Shown here: piece after piece, positions 1 through 7,900 of the stretch
Layout of the letters: the number at the start of each line of letters is the position of its first letter
Position numbering within the stretch: position 1 is the first letter of the stretch
Source: Actinocatenispora rupis
GTDB taxonomy: Bacteria > Actinomycetota > Actinomycetes > Mycobacteriales > Micromonosporaceae
Direction of reading: 5' to 3'
NCBI RefSeq assembly: GCF_016861975.1
Contig: NZ_BOMB01000049.1
Location: 18,859-82,858 of the forward strand
Length of the DNA stretch: 64,000 nucleotides
Made by a program: the position numbers and the translations under genes
Notes under the pieces: generated by a model
The model's database searches: none
What the model saw: only the letters and a program-made list of their open reading frames with translations
Told to the model about the DNA's origin: nothing

Positions 1-1
1 G

Positions 2-988
2 TTCGCGGGGCTGGCGGTGGCGGTCGCGCTGGCCGGGCCCGGCTGGCCGTGGTCGGCGATCGGGCCGGGCGCGCTGGCGCTGGCGCTCGCGGTCGGCGCC
101 GGCGCGCTGTCCCGGGCGTACGGTGACTCGACGGCCGGGGCGGTCCTCGGCCTGGCCGGGGTGCCCGCCGCGGCGCTCGCCGGCCTCTTCCTGTTGCCCG
201 GCAACGGATTCGGTACCGGTGCGGTCGCGCTCGGCCTGGCCTGCGTCACCGCGTACGCGGTGCTCGCCGCCGTCGCCGTGTCCGACCGGGTCGCGTGGTT
301 CATCGGCGTGGCCGTTGCCGGCGCGTTCGGCTGCCTCGCCGCGACCCTCACCGTCCTCGTCGGCACCACCCCCGTACGCGGGGCCGCCGTCACCATCGCG
401 CTCGCCGTCGCCGTCTGCCCGGCGCTGCCGATGATCGCGCTGCGGCTCGGCCGGCTGCCGCTGCCGCGCATCCCGTCCGACGTCGCCGCGTTCCGCGCCG
501 AGGAGAACCCGGTGCTCGGGCGCGACGTCATCGACGAGACCGCCGCCGCCGAGGACGCGCTCAGCGGGCTCCTCGGCGCGCTCGCCGTCCTCGTGTGCGC
601 CGGATCGACGGTGCTGCTGCTCGGCACCTCCCGGTACGGCTGGGCCGCCGCCGGCGTCGCCGGACTGGCGCTCGCCCTCCGCTCCCGGGCGTACGCGCTC
701 GTCGCGCAGCGCGTCGTCCTGCTCGTCTTCGGCGTCGCCGTCCTCGCCGCCACCGCCGTACGGGTCGCGCTCGTCGGATCCCTCACCGTACGGCTCGTGC
801 TGCTCGCCGTCATCGCCCTCGTCGCCGTCGGCTGCGCCGTCCACGCCACCCGCGTCGTCGGCCGTGACCCCTCGCCGTACTGGTCCCGGCTGCTCGACGT
901 CGTCGAGTTCCTGGCGCTCGTCGGCATCATCCCGCTCGCCGCGGCGGTGCTCGACGTGTACGCGCGGGTGCGCTCACTCGCCGGATAG
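2..988 (+). CDS. eccD: EccD-type ESX membrane protein (5' end outside window)
   Basis: Integral membrane subunit of a type VII (ESX) secretion complex, which forms the plasma-membrane channel with EccB, EccC and EccE. The frame is open to the window edge, so the N-terminal ubiquitin-like domain and first helices are missing. What remains is a series of about ten hydrophobic helices. They are interrupted by a loop with the family-typical LPLPRIPSD stretch and an acidic segment, and followed by the usual C-terminal SPYWSRLLD...VYARVR block. The stop at 986-988 lies 6 bp before the end hairpin of a repeat element. Neighbouring eccB and eccE support the assignment. Assignment to EccD rather than another polytopic protein rests on these loop motifs. 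No EccC ATPase or WXG100 substrate gene is inside the window. Confidence 0.82.
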   Translation, partial: FAGLAVAVALAGPGWPWSAIGPGALALALAVGAGALSRAYGDSTAGAVLGLAGVPAAALAGLFLLPGNGFGTGAVALGLACVTAYAVLAAVAVSDRVAWFIGVAVAGAFGCLAATLTVLVGTTPVRGAAVTIALAVAVCPALPMIALRLGRLPLPRIPSDVAAFRAEENPVLGRDVIDETAAAEDALSGLLGALAVLVCAGSTVLLLGTSRYGWAAAGVAGLALALRSRAYALVAQRVVLLVFGVAVLAATAVRVALVGSLTVRLVLLAVIALVAVGCAVHATRVVGRDPSPYWSRLLDVVEFLALVGIIPLAAAVLDVYARVRSLAG

Positions 989-1440
989 ATTTTGTACGCC
1001 AGCGTGCCTGTGCGGCTCGCTGGCGTACTGGTGTGACTCCAGCGGAAGCGCGTTCGCTGGCGTATTGGTGTGACTCCAGTCGCCGGGTGTTGCTTGCTCT
1101 CGTGCTGCCTGTTTCCCCGGTGTTCGCCGCCCCTGCCGGGGCTTGGGGGTGCGAGAGAGGACGCTGTCCTCTCTCGCGCTCTCTCCTGCCAAAGGGGGCG
1201 AAGCCCCCTTTGGAAACCCCCTGAAGTAGGCAGATGCTTTCGCGTTCGCCTCTCGTTGCCGACCCAAGTCCTTGTGCGCCAACCGGAGTTGGCTTCATTC
1301 ACCGGCGTGCTGCTACCCCGAGAAGTAGGCGACCTCTTGACCAGCCGCGGTCACCGGTGTTCGCGGGTGATGCTCGTTGTCCCGCCCTCCCGCTACCCAC
1401 GTGATGGTGGCGCCCTTCGGCGCCTGCGGCGCCTCGGGTG
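989..1440 (-). repeat. Multi-hairpin dispersed element, copy A
   Basis: First of three related non-coding copies, in opposite orientation to the other two. Read on the minus strand it contains, in order: the GGCGCC-GAA-GGGCGCC hairpin, a hairpin CCAAAGGGGGC/GCCCCCTTTGG with a TTCG-type loop (around 1190-1212), a GAGAGAGGAC/GTCCTCTCTC hairpin (around 1152-1175), a CCCCGGCAGGGG hairpin, two short repeats beginning CTGGAGTCACACCA, and a terminal inverted repeat GTACGCCAGCG (994-1004) with CGCTGGCGTAC (1018-1028). It fills the 460-bp gap between convergent eccD and the FHA gene and lacks the 5' stem module of copies B and C. No plausible protein is encoded. Confidence 0.9.
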
Positions 1441-1451
1441 CCGGGCGGGGG

Positions 1452-1874
1452 TCAGGGGTTGGTGATGAAGAGGAGGCGGAACTTGCCGATGCGGATCTCG
1501 TCGCCGTTGGTGAGGACGCCGGACTGGACGCGTTCGGAGTTGAGGTGGGTGCCGTTGAGGCTGCCGAGGTCCTTGACGAGGAACGTGGTGCCGTCGCGGT
1601 GGAACTCGGCGTGCCGGCGGGAGACGGTGACGTCGTCGAGGAAGATGTCGCCGTCGGGGTGCCGGCCGGCGGTGGTCACGTCGCGGTCGAGGAGGAAACG
1701 GGCGCCGGACTGGGCGCCGTCCCGGACCAGCAGCAACGCCATGTACGGCGGCAGGGTGCTGGCGAGGGCTGCCGCGGACTCGACGCGCGGATCGTTGAGC
1801 ATCTCCTGGAACGCTTCCAGGTCGAGCACCGAGGTGGCGTCCATCAGCGGGCGCGTCTGGTCGGCAGTGGTCAT
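1452..1874 (-). CDS. GarA/OdhI-like FHA-domain protein
   Basis: Small cytoplasmic forkhead-associated protein, 140 aa, of the GarA/OdhI type that binds phosphothreonine and, in mycobacteria and corynebacteria, inhibits 2-oxoglutarate-consuming enzymes. The FHA core is complete: GRHP at residues 70-73, SRRH at 85-88, and the SLNGT loop ending at T109. The run from the strand-1 region to IGKFRL is very close to GarA. The N-terminus has DATSV around residues 12-16, where GarA carries the double-threonine ETTSV switch motif, so only one phosphorylatable Thr remains. It may therefore be a paralogue with altered kinase control. The start fits a leaderless mRNA: a TAGGGT box on the minus strand (1881-1886) lies 6 nt before ATG. 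It sits in the ESX region next to a response regulator. Confidence 0.8.
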   Translation of the reverse strand: MTTADQTRPLMDATSVLDLEAFQEMLNDPRVESAAALASTLPPYMALLLVRDGAQSGARFLLDRDVTTAGRHPDGDIFLDDVTVSRRHAEFHRDGTTFLVKDLGSLNGTHLNSERVQSGVLTNGDEIRIGKFRLLFITNP

Positions 1875-1880
1875 TCCGTC

Positions 1881-1886
1881 ACCCTA
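1881..1886 (-). promoter_or_regulatory. -10 box for the FHA gene (leaderless)
   Basis: TAGGGT on the minus strand ends 6 nt before the ATG at 1874. No Shine-Dalgarno sequence lies between them, so translation probably starts at the transcript 5' end. This is inference from spacing; the same layout recurs at many genes in the window. Confidence 0.5.
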
Positions 1887-1902
1887 CCGCCGCAGCCGGA
1901 CA

Positions 1903-2580
1903 TTATCCGCGGGGTGGCTGTCCCGGCTGCCGGACGGCAGGTTTGGGAACGATGCCGCGCCGGAACGCCTCGCCGGTCAGCTCGGCGCGGCGGCGGGCGC
2001 CGGTCTTCTCGCGGATCCGGTCCAGGTGCGACCGGACCGTGCGGACGCTGATCGACAGCGCGTCGGCGATGTCCTGGTCCCGCTCGCCCGCGGCGACCAG
2101 TCCGAGTACCTCGCGCTCCCGGTCGGACAGTTGCAACCGGGCCCCCGCGTACCGCTCGCGGGAGGAGTCGAGCAGGAACGACGCGAGCGTGGGCGACACG
2201 TAGCTGTTGCCGGCGGCGACCTCGCGGACCGCGCGCAGGATCTCGTCGGCGTCCGAGTTCTTCGTCAGGTACCCGCGGGCGCCGGCGGCCATCGCGGCGA
2301 GCACGTCCTCCTGGCTGCCGTGCGCGGACACCACGAGCACCTGGTGCCCGCGGCCGACCACGTCGACGACCGCCGCCGAGTCCTTCACCCCGGGCAGCCG
2401 CAGGTCGAGGATGACCACCCCACCCGGCTCCATCCGGTACGCCGCGAACTCCTCGACCGAACCGGCCGTCACGCCGACCGTCACGTCGGGCGCGTCGGCG
2501 AGCGCGCGCACCAGCGCCGCCCGGTACAGCGGATGGTCCTCGATCACGCACACCACGATCTGCGCCACGGCCGTGTCCAT
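1903..2580 (-). CDS. NarL/LuxR-family response regulator (orphan)
   Basis: Two-component response regulator, 225 aa. The receiver domain spans roughly residues 7-120, with acidic pocket E14/D15, phospho-acceptor D59 in VILDLRLPG, and Lys107 in YLTKN. A LuxR-type helix-turn-helix occupies about residues 150-215 (LSDREREVLGLVAAG...VRTVRSHL). The chosen ATG at 2580 gives the canonical start of the receiver; upstream codons in this frame belong to eccB antisense. No histidine kinase gene is adjacent, so its partner is unknown. Its position between the FHA gene and eccB suggests it may control the secretion locus, but the sequence does not prove this. Confidence 0.85.
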   Translation of the reverse strand: MDTAVAQIVVCVIEDHPLYRAALVRALADAPDVTVGVTAGSVEEFAAYRMEPGGVVILDLRLPGVKDSAAVVDVVGRGHQVLVVSAHGSQEDVLAAMAAGARGYLTKNSDADEILRAVREVAAGNSYVSPTLASFLLDSSRERYAGARLQLSDREREVLGLVAAGERDQDIADALSISVRTVRSHLDRIREKTGARRRAELTGEAFRRGIVPKPAVRQPGQPPRG

Positions 2581-2588
2581 GCCTCCCC

Positions 2589-3959
2589 CTACGCCACCGC
2601 TGCCGCCGCCGTCGTCGACAGCGTCGGACCGGTCGGAAACAGTGCGAGCGTCGTGGTACGCAGGGACAGCGGGCGGGTCGCCCCGTATCCCAGTGCCTTG
2701 AGCGCCGCGTCGTCCGCGATCGGGAACCGTCGGCCCTGGTCGGTGATCAGGTACACCGTACCGGCGCGGACCAGCGCGGCGCGGCCCGGCGGCACGTACA
2801 CCGCGTCGGCCGTACGGTCGTCGCCGCCGGTCGTCGGCACCGGCTTCGCGCCCGCCGGTACGGAGGACGCGGCGAGCATCAGCGTGGTCGGCGTGCCCGT
2901 CGCGCCGGTCGCGCACAACGCCACCTCGGCCCCGCCGGTCAGCGGCCGCAGCGCCCGGTCCGGGAAACCCTCGTCGTCCAGGCTGCCCCGTACGCTGTCG
3001 GCCAGGTCGGCCGCCGCGACCGGATGCGGCTTCGGCACCCCGTCCCGGTACGCCAGCTTGGCCTCCTTCGACGTGACCAGCAGTGTCGCCACGAACTCGG
3101 TCACCGGTCGCACCCGCCGCGCGCCCTCGACCACGTAGTACCGCGGGGCGCGGGAACCGATCGCGCCGGTGCTCAGCACCTCGCCGACCAGCGTCCGCTC
3201 GCCCCCGACCGTCGGCCCGGCCGACCCGTACGACAGGGCGGGGACGTCGAGGTCGGGGCCGAGCGGCACCGCGTCGACGAACGACCACGGCACCGCGACC
3301 GGATCACCGAAGCCGAGCGCCACCGCGGACGTCCGCGTCGTACGGAAGCGGCGGCCCTGGGCCAACAGGTAGAGCTGGCGGCCCGGATCGCGCACCACCA
3401 GGCCGTCCGCGTCACCCAACGGCCTGCCCGAGGGACGCGCGCCGACCATGGCGGTGGTCGTCGGCGCCGAGTCCGCCGGGCCGCCGGACGGCCGCTGCGA
3501 GCACACCGTCCACGGGCCGGTCAGCAGGGATCCCTTGCCCGGCAACGCTTCCGGCGCCCCGGCGATGCCCAGCTCGGCCCCCCGCGGCGCCGCCGCCAGC
3601 GACTTCGCCGACACCGACGCGGTCGCCGAACCGTTGCCACCGGCCAACAGCCGGGCCGACGCGTAGTTCAGCATCGGGTGCAGGCGGCCGTCCGAGGCGA
3701 ACACGTAACTCGCGCCGGTGTCCTTGTTCACCACCACCTGGCCGGTCTTGCGCCAGTCGCTGCTCGCGCCCGGCCGGACCAGCCCGTAGATGCCGAAACC
3801 GGCCGTCACCAACAGCGCGCCGGCCAACCCCAGTACGGTGCCCAGGATCAGCCGCCGGCTCGGCGACACCGGATGGTTGGCATCCCCCGAAACGAGCGCG
3901 GACACCAGCCTCCGGCGCAGGAACTGGTACGCCTGCACCTGATCACGTTGTGTCCACAT
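2589..3959 (-). CDS. eccB: EccB, ESX core complex protein
   Basis: Bitopic membrane protein of the type VII secretion core, 456 aa. The N-terminus WTQRDQVQAYQFLRRRLVSAL is the EccB signature. A single transmembrane helix follows at about residues 38-62, and the rest is a large extracytoplasmic domain of repeated beta-rich R-type modules. The ATG at 3959 starts exactly at this signature, and the longer open frame upstream is spurious. It is divergent from eccE, with 102 bp between the starts for a shared promoter region. The response regulator gene follows 8 bp after its stop, so the two may be co-transcribed. Confidence 0.88.
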   Translation of the reverse strand: MWTQRDQVQAYQFLRRRLVSALVSGDANHPVSPSRRLILGTVLGLAGALLVTAGFGIYGLVRPGASSDWRKTGQVVVNKDTGASYVFASDGRLHPMLNYASARLLAGGNGSATASVSAKSLAAAPRGAELGIAGAPEALPGKGSLLTGPWTVCSQRPSGGPADSAPTTTAMVGARPSGRPLGDADGLVVRDPGRQLYLLAQGRRFRTTRTSAVALGFGDPVAVPWSFVDAVPLGPDLDVPALSYGSAGPTVGGERTLVGEVLSTGAIGSRAPRYYVVEGARRVRPVTEFVATLLVTSKEAKLAYRDGVPKPHPVAAADLADSVRGSLDDEGFPDRALRPLTGGAEVALCATGATGTPTTLMLAASSVPAGAKPVPTTGGDDRTADAVYVPPGRAALVRAGTVYLITDQGRRFPIADDAALKALGYGATRPLSLRTTTLALFPTGPTLSTTAAAAVA

Positions 3960-4061
3960 CGCACACCCGGGAGATCTCGACGGCCGACCGGTACGCGGTG
4001 CACTATAAGCGGGCCCGCCGACACCCCGGCACCGTAGAAATACCGACAGGGCGGTTTCCCA

Positions 4062-5123
4062 GTGGTCCACACCTCCACGCGCACGAAGCCGGCAGCCACC
4101 ACCGTGCGCCATCGCCGACGCTTCCCGGTACGCCCCGGCCAGGTCGCCGTGTGGCAGCTCGCCGTCGTCGCCACCGTGCTCACCGACCCGACCCGCTGGC
4201 AGGGCATGGTCGTCGGTGGCGCCGGACTCGTCGCCGTCGGCCTCACCGCCCTGCCCTGGCGCGGCCGCTGGCTCTACCAGTGGGCCGGCACCGCGATCGC
4301 GTTCCGCGCCCGCCGTACGCCACCCGCGCCCGCCGGCGACCCCCTCGACGCCGTACTCCCCGGCCTGCGCGTGCACACCGTCGCCGACCGGGCCGGCAAC
4401 CGTACCGGCGTCGCCGGCGACGGGCGCTGGTGGTCCGCCGTGCTGCGCGTCGGCCACGGCACCGACCCGCTGGCGCTCCTCGACCCGCTACGCAAGACGT
4501 ACGACCGGGCCGACCTGCCGCCCGCCGCCGTCCAACTCGTCACCTGGACCGTGCCCGTCCCCGACAGCGACCCCGTACGCACCACCTGGCTCGCCGTACG
4601 GTTCTCGCCCACCGCCTGCCCGGCCGCCGTCGAAGCACGCGGCGGCGGCGTACAAGGAGCGCTCAGCGCCACCGCCAACTGCGCCCTCGGCCTCGCCCGC
4701 GACCTCGCCGAAGCCGGCATCGACGCCACCGTCCTCGACGCGCCCGACCTCCGCGACGACCTCACCGTCGCCCTCGGCGCCACCCCCGACACCCCGGCCC
4801 GCGTCGTCGAACGCTGGCGCCACCAGGAAATCGGCACCGGCCGGCAGTCCACCTACCGGCCCAGTACCCGCGTCTCACCCCGCGAACTCCTCACCGCCGC
4901 CACCCCCGGCACCGCCGCCTTCACCACCACCTCACTCACCCTCACCCGCCCCGACACCTCCACCACCCCCGACCTCCGCCTCCTCCTCCGCATCGCCACC
5001 CCACCCGCCCAGACCCGCCTCACCCCCGACACCCCCGCCCGCGCCCTCCACCTCCCCCTCTACCGCCTCGACGGCACCCACGCCCCCGCCACAACCACCA
5101 CCCTTCCTTTGGCTTTGCCGTGA
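4062..5123 (+). CDS. eccE: EccE-like ESX protein
   Basis: Predicted 353-aa EccE, the peripheral membrane subunit of ESX secretion complexes. There is a basic N-terminus, two close transmembrane helices at about residues 28-65 separated by a short turn, then the soluble EccE domain starting at WRGRWLYQWAGTAIAFRARR and a WWSAVLRVG strand. Start GTG 4062 gives the usual length for short actinobacterial EccE proteins. The last 250 bp are extremely C-rich and G-poor, so the C-terminus is low-complexity (Thr/Pro/Leu) and may be frayed by the adjoining repeat. The stop overlaps the 5' end of element copy B. EccE is a divergent family, so confidence is lower than for eccB. Confidence 0.72.
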   Translation: MVHTSTRTKPAATTVRHRRRFPVRPGQVAVWQLAVVATVLTDPTRWQGMVVGGAGLVAVGLTALPWRGRWLYQWAGTAIAFRARRTPPAPAGDPLDAVLPGLRVHTVADRAGNRTGVAGDGRWWSAVLRVGHGTDPLALLDPLRKTYDRADLPPAAVQLVTWTVPVPDSDPVRTTWLAVRFSPTACPAAVEARGGGVQGALSATANCALGLARDLAEAGIDATVLDAPDLRDDLTVALGATPDTPARVVERWRHQEIGTGRQSTYRPSTRVSPRELLTAATPGTAAFTTTSLTLTRPDTSTTPDLRLLLRIATPPAQTRLTPDTPARALHLPLYRLDGTHAPATTTTLPLALP

Positions 5124-5825
5124 CGCTGCGGCGGCCCCGTTTGGCTGCTGGCGGCGCCGGACCGAGACTTGTGTGCTGACGCACACGGCGCCTCGTCCCG
5201 GCTTGCCAGCAACCAAACGGGACTCGCCTCGCTCCCGTCCCCTCACATCACCGTTACTGCAAAAATCAAGCTATATAAAGGATGTCGCCGCCTGGCGCTG
5301 GCTTGATGGCCGGCGCACCGTTCCACCGACCCGGCGCCACTGCCGGAATCCGTTCCGCCGCACGGGAATGCACCGGGTGCGCCGCCTGGGCGCCGAAGGG
5401 CGCCACCATCACCCGGGTAGCGGGAGGGCGGGCAACGAGCATCACCCGCGAACACCGGTGACCGCGGCTGGTCAAGTGGTCGCCTACTTTTTGGGGTAGC
5501 AGTACGCCGGTGAATGAAGCCGAGTCCGGTTGTCGCACAAGGACTTGGGTCGGTGTCGAGAGGCGAACGCGAAAGCATCTGCCTACTTCAGGGGGTTTCC
5601 AAAGGGGGCTTCGCCCCCTGTGGCAGGAGAGAGCGCGAGAGAGGACAGGGTCCTCTCTCGCACCCCCATGCCCCGGCAGGGGCGCTCAGCACCGGGGAAA
5701 GATGCACCACAAGGACGACGCGAACGCGCACCATTGGAGTCGCACAAGACACCAGTGAACGCGCTCCGCTGGAGTCACACCAGTACGCCAGCGAGCCGCA
5801 AAGGCACGCTGGCGTACAAGGAAAG
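5124..5825 (+). repeat. Multi-hairpin dispersed element, copy B
   Basis: Full-length copy in the 722-bp gap between convergent eccE and the esterase gene. The 5' module holds a 17-bp stem (5136-5152 with 5205-5221, one C-A mismatch) capped by a GTGTGC-TGAC-GCACAC hairpin (5171-5186). A linker with AAAAATCAAGCTATATAAAG is the most AT-rich part. The shared module from about 5385 contains GGCGCC-GAA-GGGCGCC, CCAAAGGGGGC/GCCCCC, GAGAGAGGAC/GTCCTCTCTC and CCCCGGCAGGGG-type hairpins. It ends with short CTGGAGTCACACCAG repeats and a terminal GTACGCCAGCG/CGCTGGCGTAC inverted repeat near 5785-5820. Open frames across it are not conserved between copies, so it is non-coding. Confidence 0.9.
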
Positions 5826-5845
5826 AAGCGCGGACCGCAGAACGG

Positions 5846-6817
5846 TCAGAGCTTCAGCACCGACCGCACGAAGCGCAAGGCTTCGAGCGTCTGGTACCCG
5901 CCCCCGCCCTCGTGCTGGTTGTACGGGTAGACGTTGATGTTCTTGTCGCCGGCGTAGTGGTTGTAGGCGGCGTAGACGGTGGAGGGCGGGCAGGTGACGT
6001 CCATGAGGCCGACGGAGAAGAGCGCGGGCGCGGTGGCGCGCGCCGCGAAGTTCAGACCGTCCACATAGGACAGTGTGCGGAACACGTCCTCGACCCGGTC
6101 CCGGTGCGTCCGCAGGAACATCCAGATCTCCTGGTACGCGTTGCCTTCGACGACGTCCAGCGCCCGCCGGAAGTGACACAGCGACGGTACGTCGACGACG
6201 GCGCCGGCAAGCCCGTCGCAGAGTCCGGCGGCGGCGAGCGCCAGCGACCCGCCCTGGCTGCCGCCGGCGACGACGACCCGCGCCGGGTCGACGGCGGGAT
6301 GCGCGCGGGCCGCGTCGACCGCCCGCACCGCATCCGTGTACACCCGGCGGTAGTAGTAGTCGTGCGGGTCGAGGATGCCGCGCGTGATGGTCCCCGGCGT
6401 GACCGGGCCGGAGGATCCGACCGGGTCGCCGGTGGCGCCCGGCTGCAGCTTGCCGCCCTGCCCGCGGGTGTCCATGAGCAGGTGCACGTACCCGGCGTTC
6501 GCCCAGGTCAGCCACTCGAACGGGAAGCCCCGCCCGCCACCGTTGCCCAGGTACCCGACGACGCACGGCAGCGGCCCGTCCGCCCCGGCCGGTACGAGCA
6601 GCCAGCCGGCGACGGGGTGCCCGCCGTACCCGGGGAAGCGGACGTCGTACACGTCGACGAGGGTGAGCCCCGCATCGTACGGAGTGCAGGTCGGCGCCTC
6701 GTCGTGGCTGCGCGCCTCGGCGAGGGTCTCCGCCCAGAACTCGGCGAAGTCGGCGGGTTCCTCCCGCTCCGGCAGGTACCCGACGAGGTCGGTGAGCGGC
6801 ATGTCGACGCGTGGCAA
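5846..6817 (-). CDS. Acetyl xylan esterase / cephalosporin-C deacetylase family hydrolase
   Basis: Carbohydrate esterase family 7 alpha/beta hydrolase, 323 aa, expected to remove acetyl groups from xylo-oligosaccharides and similar acetylated substrates in the cytoplasm (no signal peptide). The nucleophile motif GGSQGG has Ser187, with Asp273 in GLMDVTCPP and His302 in NQHEGGG completing the triad. The RGQGG motif typical of CE7 lies near residues 118-122. The TTG at 6817 is preferred because GAGGAG lies 6 nt upstream and the resulting N-terminus (M-PRVDMPL) aligns without gaps to the Bacillus enzyme. An in-frame ATG 15 bp downstream would remove conserved residues. It is monocistronic and ends just beyond element copy B. 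Confidence 0.85.
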   Translation of the reverse strand: MPRVDMPLTDLVGYLPEREEPADFAEFWAETLAEARSHDEAPTCTPYDAGLTLVDVYDVRFPGYGGHPVAGWLLVPAGADGPLPCVVGYLGNGGGRGFPFEWLTWANAGYVHLLMDTRGQGGKLQPGATGDPVGSSGPVTPGTITRGILDPHDYYYRRVYTDAVRAVDAARAHPAVDPARVVVAGGSQGGSLALAAAGLCDGLAGAVVDVPSLCHFRRALDVVEGNAYQEIWMFLRTHRDRVEDVFRTLSYVDGLNFAARATAPALFSVGLMDVTCPPSTVYAAYNHYAGDKNINVYPYNQHEGGGGYQTLEALRFVRSVLKL

Positions 6818-6901
6818 CGGGGGCTCCTCGGTGCCGCCGGCGGCGCGGGGGCGGCGCACGGCGTGTCTCGGACGGTGGTGCGGCGCGACGCTGCGCTCGC
6901 G

Positions 6902-7046
6902 GAAACGGACTCACCGGCGTGCCACACCGCCCGCACGAACTCGCGGCAACGGACCCGCAGCGCGGCGGAACGGGCTCGCCGTGCGGTGCAACGGGCTCGC
7001 CGCGCCGCGGACCCTGGCTCACCGCGCGGAGCAACGGGCTCGCCGG
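6902..7046. repeat. Degenerate short repeats CAACGGGCTCGCCG
   Basis: The 263-bp gap upstream of the esterase contains at least four imperfect copies of a roughly 15-bp unit, at 6902 (AAACGGACTCACCGG), 6967, 6988 and 7031 (CAACGGGCTCGCCGG). They are unevenly spaced. No gene is visible in this gap and the function is unknown. Confidence 0.55.
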
Positions 7047-7080
7047 TGGGGCCGCGCCGGGACGTGGCCCGGGCCGGATG

Positions 7081-7428
7081 CTACGCCCGAACCGCCTGCT
7101 CGGACCCGGCCCGCCGGGCCAGCTCGGCCCGTACCAGCTTGGTCGTACGGTGCTCGGCGACGAACGACACGATCGGGATCGTGCCGCACAGCATGACGAG
7201 GATCATCCGCCCGTACGGCCAGTCGAGCCGGCGCGCCAGGTCGAACGTCAGCACCAGGAACACCATGTACAGGAAGCCGTGCAGCGGGCCGACGATCGCG
7301 GAGACGATCGAGACGTGCGCGAGGTGGTTGAGCGGCACGCCGATGCCGAACAGTACGACGAGCCCGATGCTCACGACGATCGCGATGATCCGGTACCGGG
7401 TCAGCGCCCCGGCCACTCCAGCGTCCAC
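7081..7428 (-). CDS. DUF3817 small membrane protein
   Basis: A 115-aa integral membrane protein resembling the actinobacterial DUF3817 family, of unknown function. Three or four hydrophobic helices are visible at about residues 10-32, 40-65 and 73-95. The conserved-looking HGFLYMVFL and LDWPYGRMIL segments lie between them, and the tail is charged and probably cytoplasmic. It starts 3 bp downstream of the stop of the preceding minus-strand membrane protein gene, so the two form an operon. No regulatory element is evident and no enzymatic role can be assigned. Confidence 0.72.
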   Translation of the reverse strand: MDAGVAGALTRYRIIAIVVSIGLVVLFGIGVPLNHLAHVSIVSAIVGPLHGFLYMVFLVLTFDLARRLDWPYGRMILVMLCGTIPIVSFVAEHRTTKLVRAELARRAGSEQAVRA

Positions 7429-7431
7429 GTG

Positions 7432-7866
7432 TCAGGATCCCTCGTACGTCGTCGGTCGGCCCGGGTAGTCCCGGCGGCTGCGGTGCGGGTTGGCGTTCTG
7501 CCAGGTGAGGTAGTCGTTGTAGGCGGCCAGCTCGGGGTCGTCGCGGGTGTCCTCGACGGGTGCCGCGCGCTCGACCCGGCGGATGCGCTCCGGTTCGGCG
7601 GGCGGGCGGGCGCCGGCGAGCACGGGCGCGGAGAGCCGCGTCGGCTGCTCCGGCTCGGTACGCCGGCGCTCGTCCCGGATGAGCTTGCCCCAGAACGCGA
7701 CGGCGAACACCCCGAACACCGGCCACTCGAACGTGTAGCCCCAGCTCAGCGTGTTGCCCCCCTGGGCCCGGGTGAGCTGCCACCAGCACATGCCCAGGCA
7801 CCCGCAGAACGCGAGCACCATGAGCGCGTGCAGCGCAAGCCACCGGGGCGACAGGAACCGTCGCAT
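7432..7866 (-). CDS. Conserved actinobacterial membrane protein, unknown function
   Basis: 144 aa. Two transmembrane helices are predicted at about residues 10-32 and 43-60, separated by a short loop with QGGNTLSWGYTFEWP. The C-terminal half is soluble and charged and ends with an ELAAYNDYLTWQN segment and NPHRSRRDYPG. A similar ELAAYNxYL motif closes the CtaG protein encoded at 11572-12510, so this tail is a recurring module of actinobacterial membrane proteins. It is the first gene of a two-gene operon with the DUF3817 gene. I do not recognise a biochemical function. Confidence 0.65.
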   Translation of the reverse strand: MRRFLSPRWLALHALMVLAFCGCLGMCWWQLTRAQGGNTLSWGYTFEWPVFGVFAVAFWGKLIRDERRRTEPEQPTRLSAPVLAGARPPAEPERIRRVERAAPVEDTRDDPELAAYNDYLTWQNANPHRSRRDYPGRPTTYEGS

Positions 7867-7900
7867 GGTGGTCAGCGTACCCGCGGCCCGGACCGACCTT

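Noticed and set aside
5136..5257. Integron attC site
   Set aside because: The imperfect stem with variable arms and fixed unpaired base recalled attC, but the expected RYYYAAC and GTTRRRY core sites are not placed correctly and no integrase or cassette array is present.
5510..5937. Long frames across element copies (also near 927-1298 and 30255-30672)
   Set aside because: Two or three overlapping frames read through the shared hairpins. None is preserved across all copies without frame breaks, and all are rich in low-complexity sequence, so they are by-products of GC-rich repeats.
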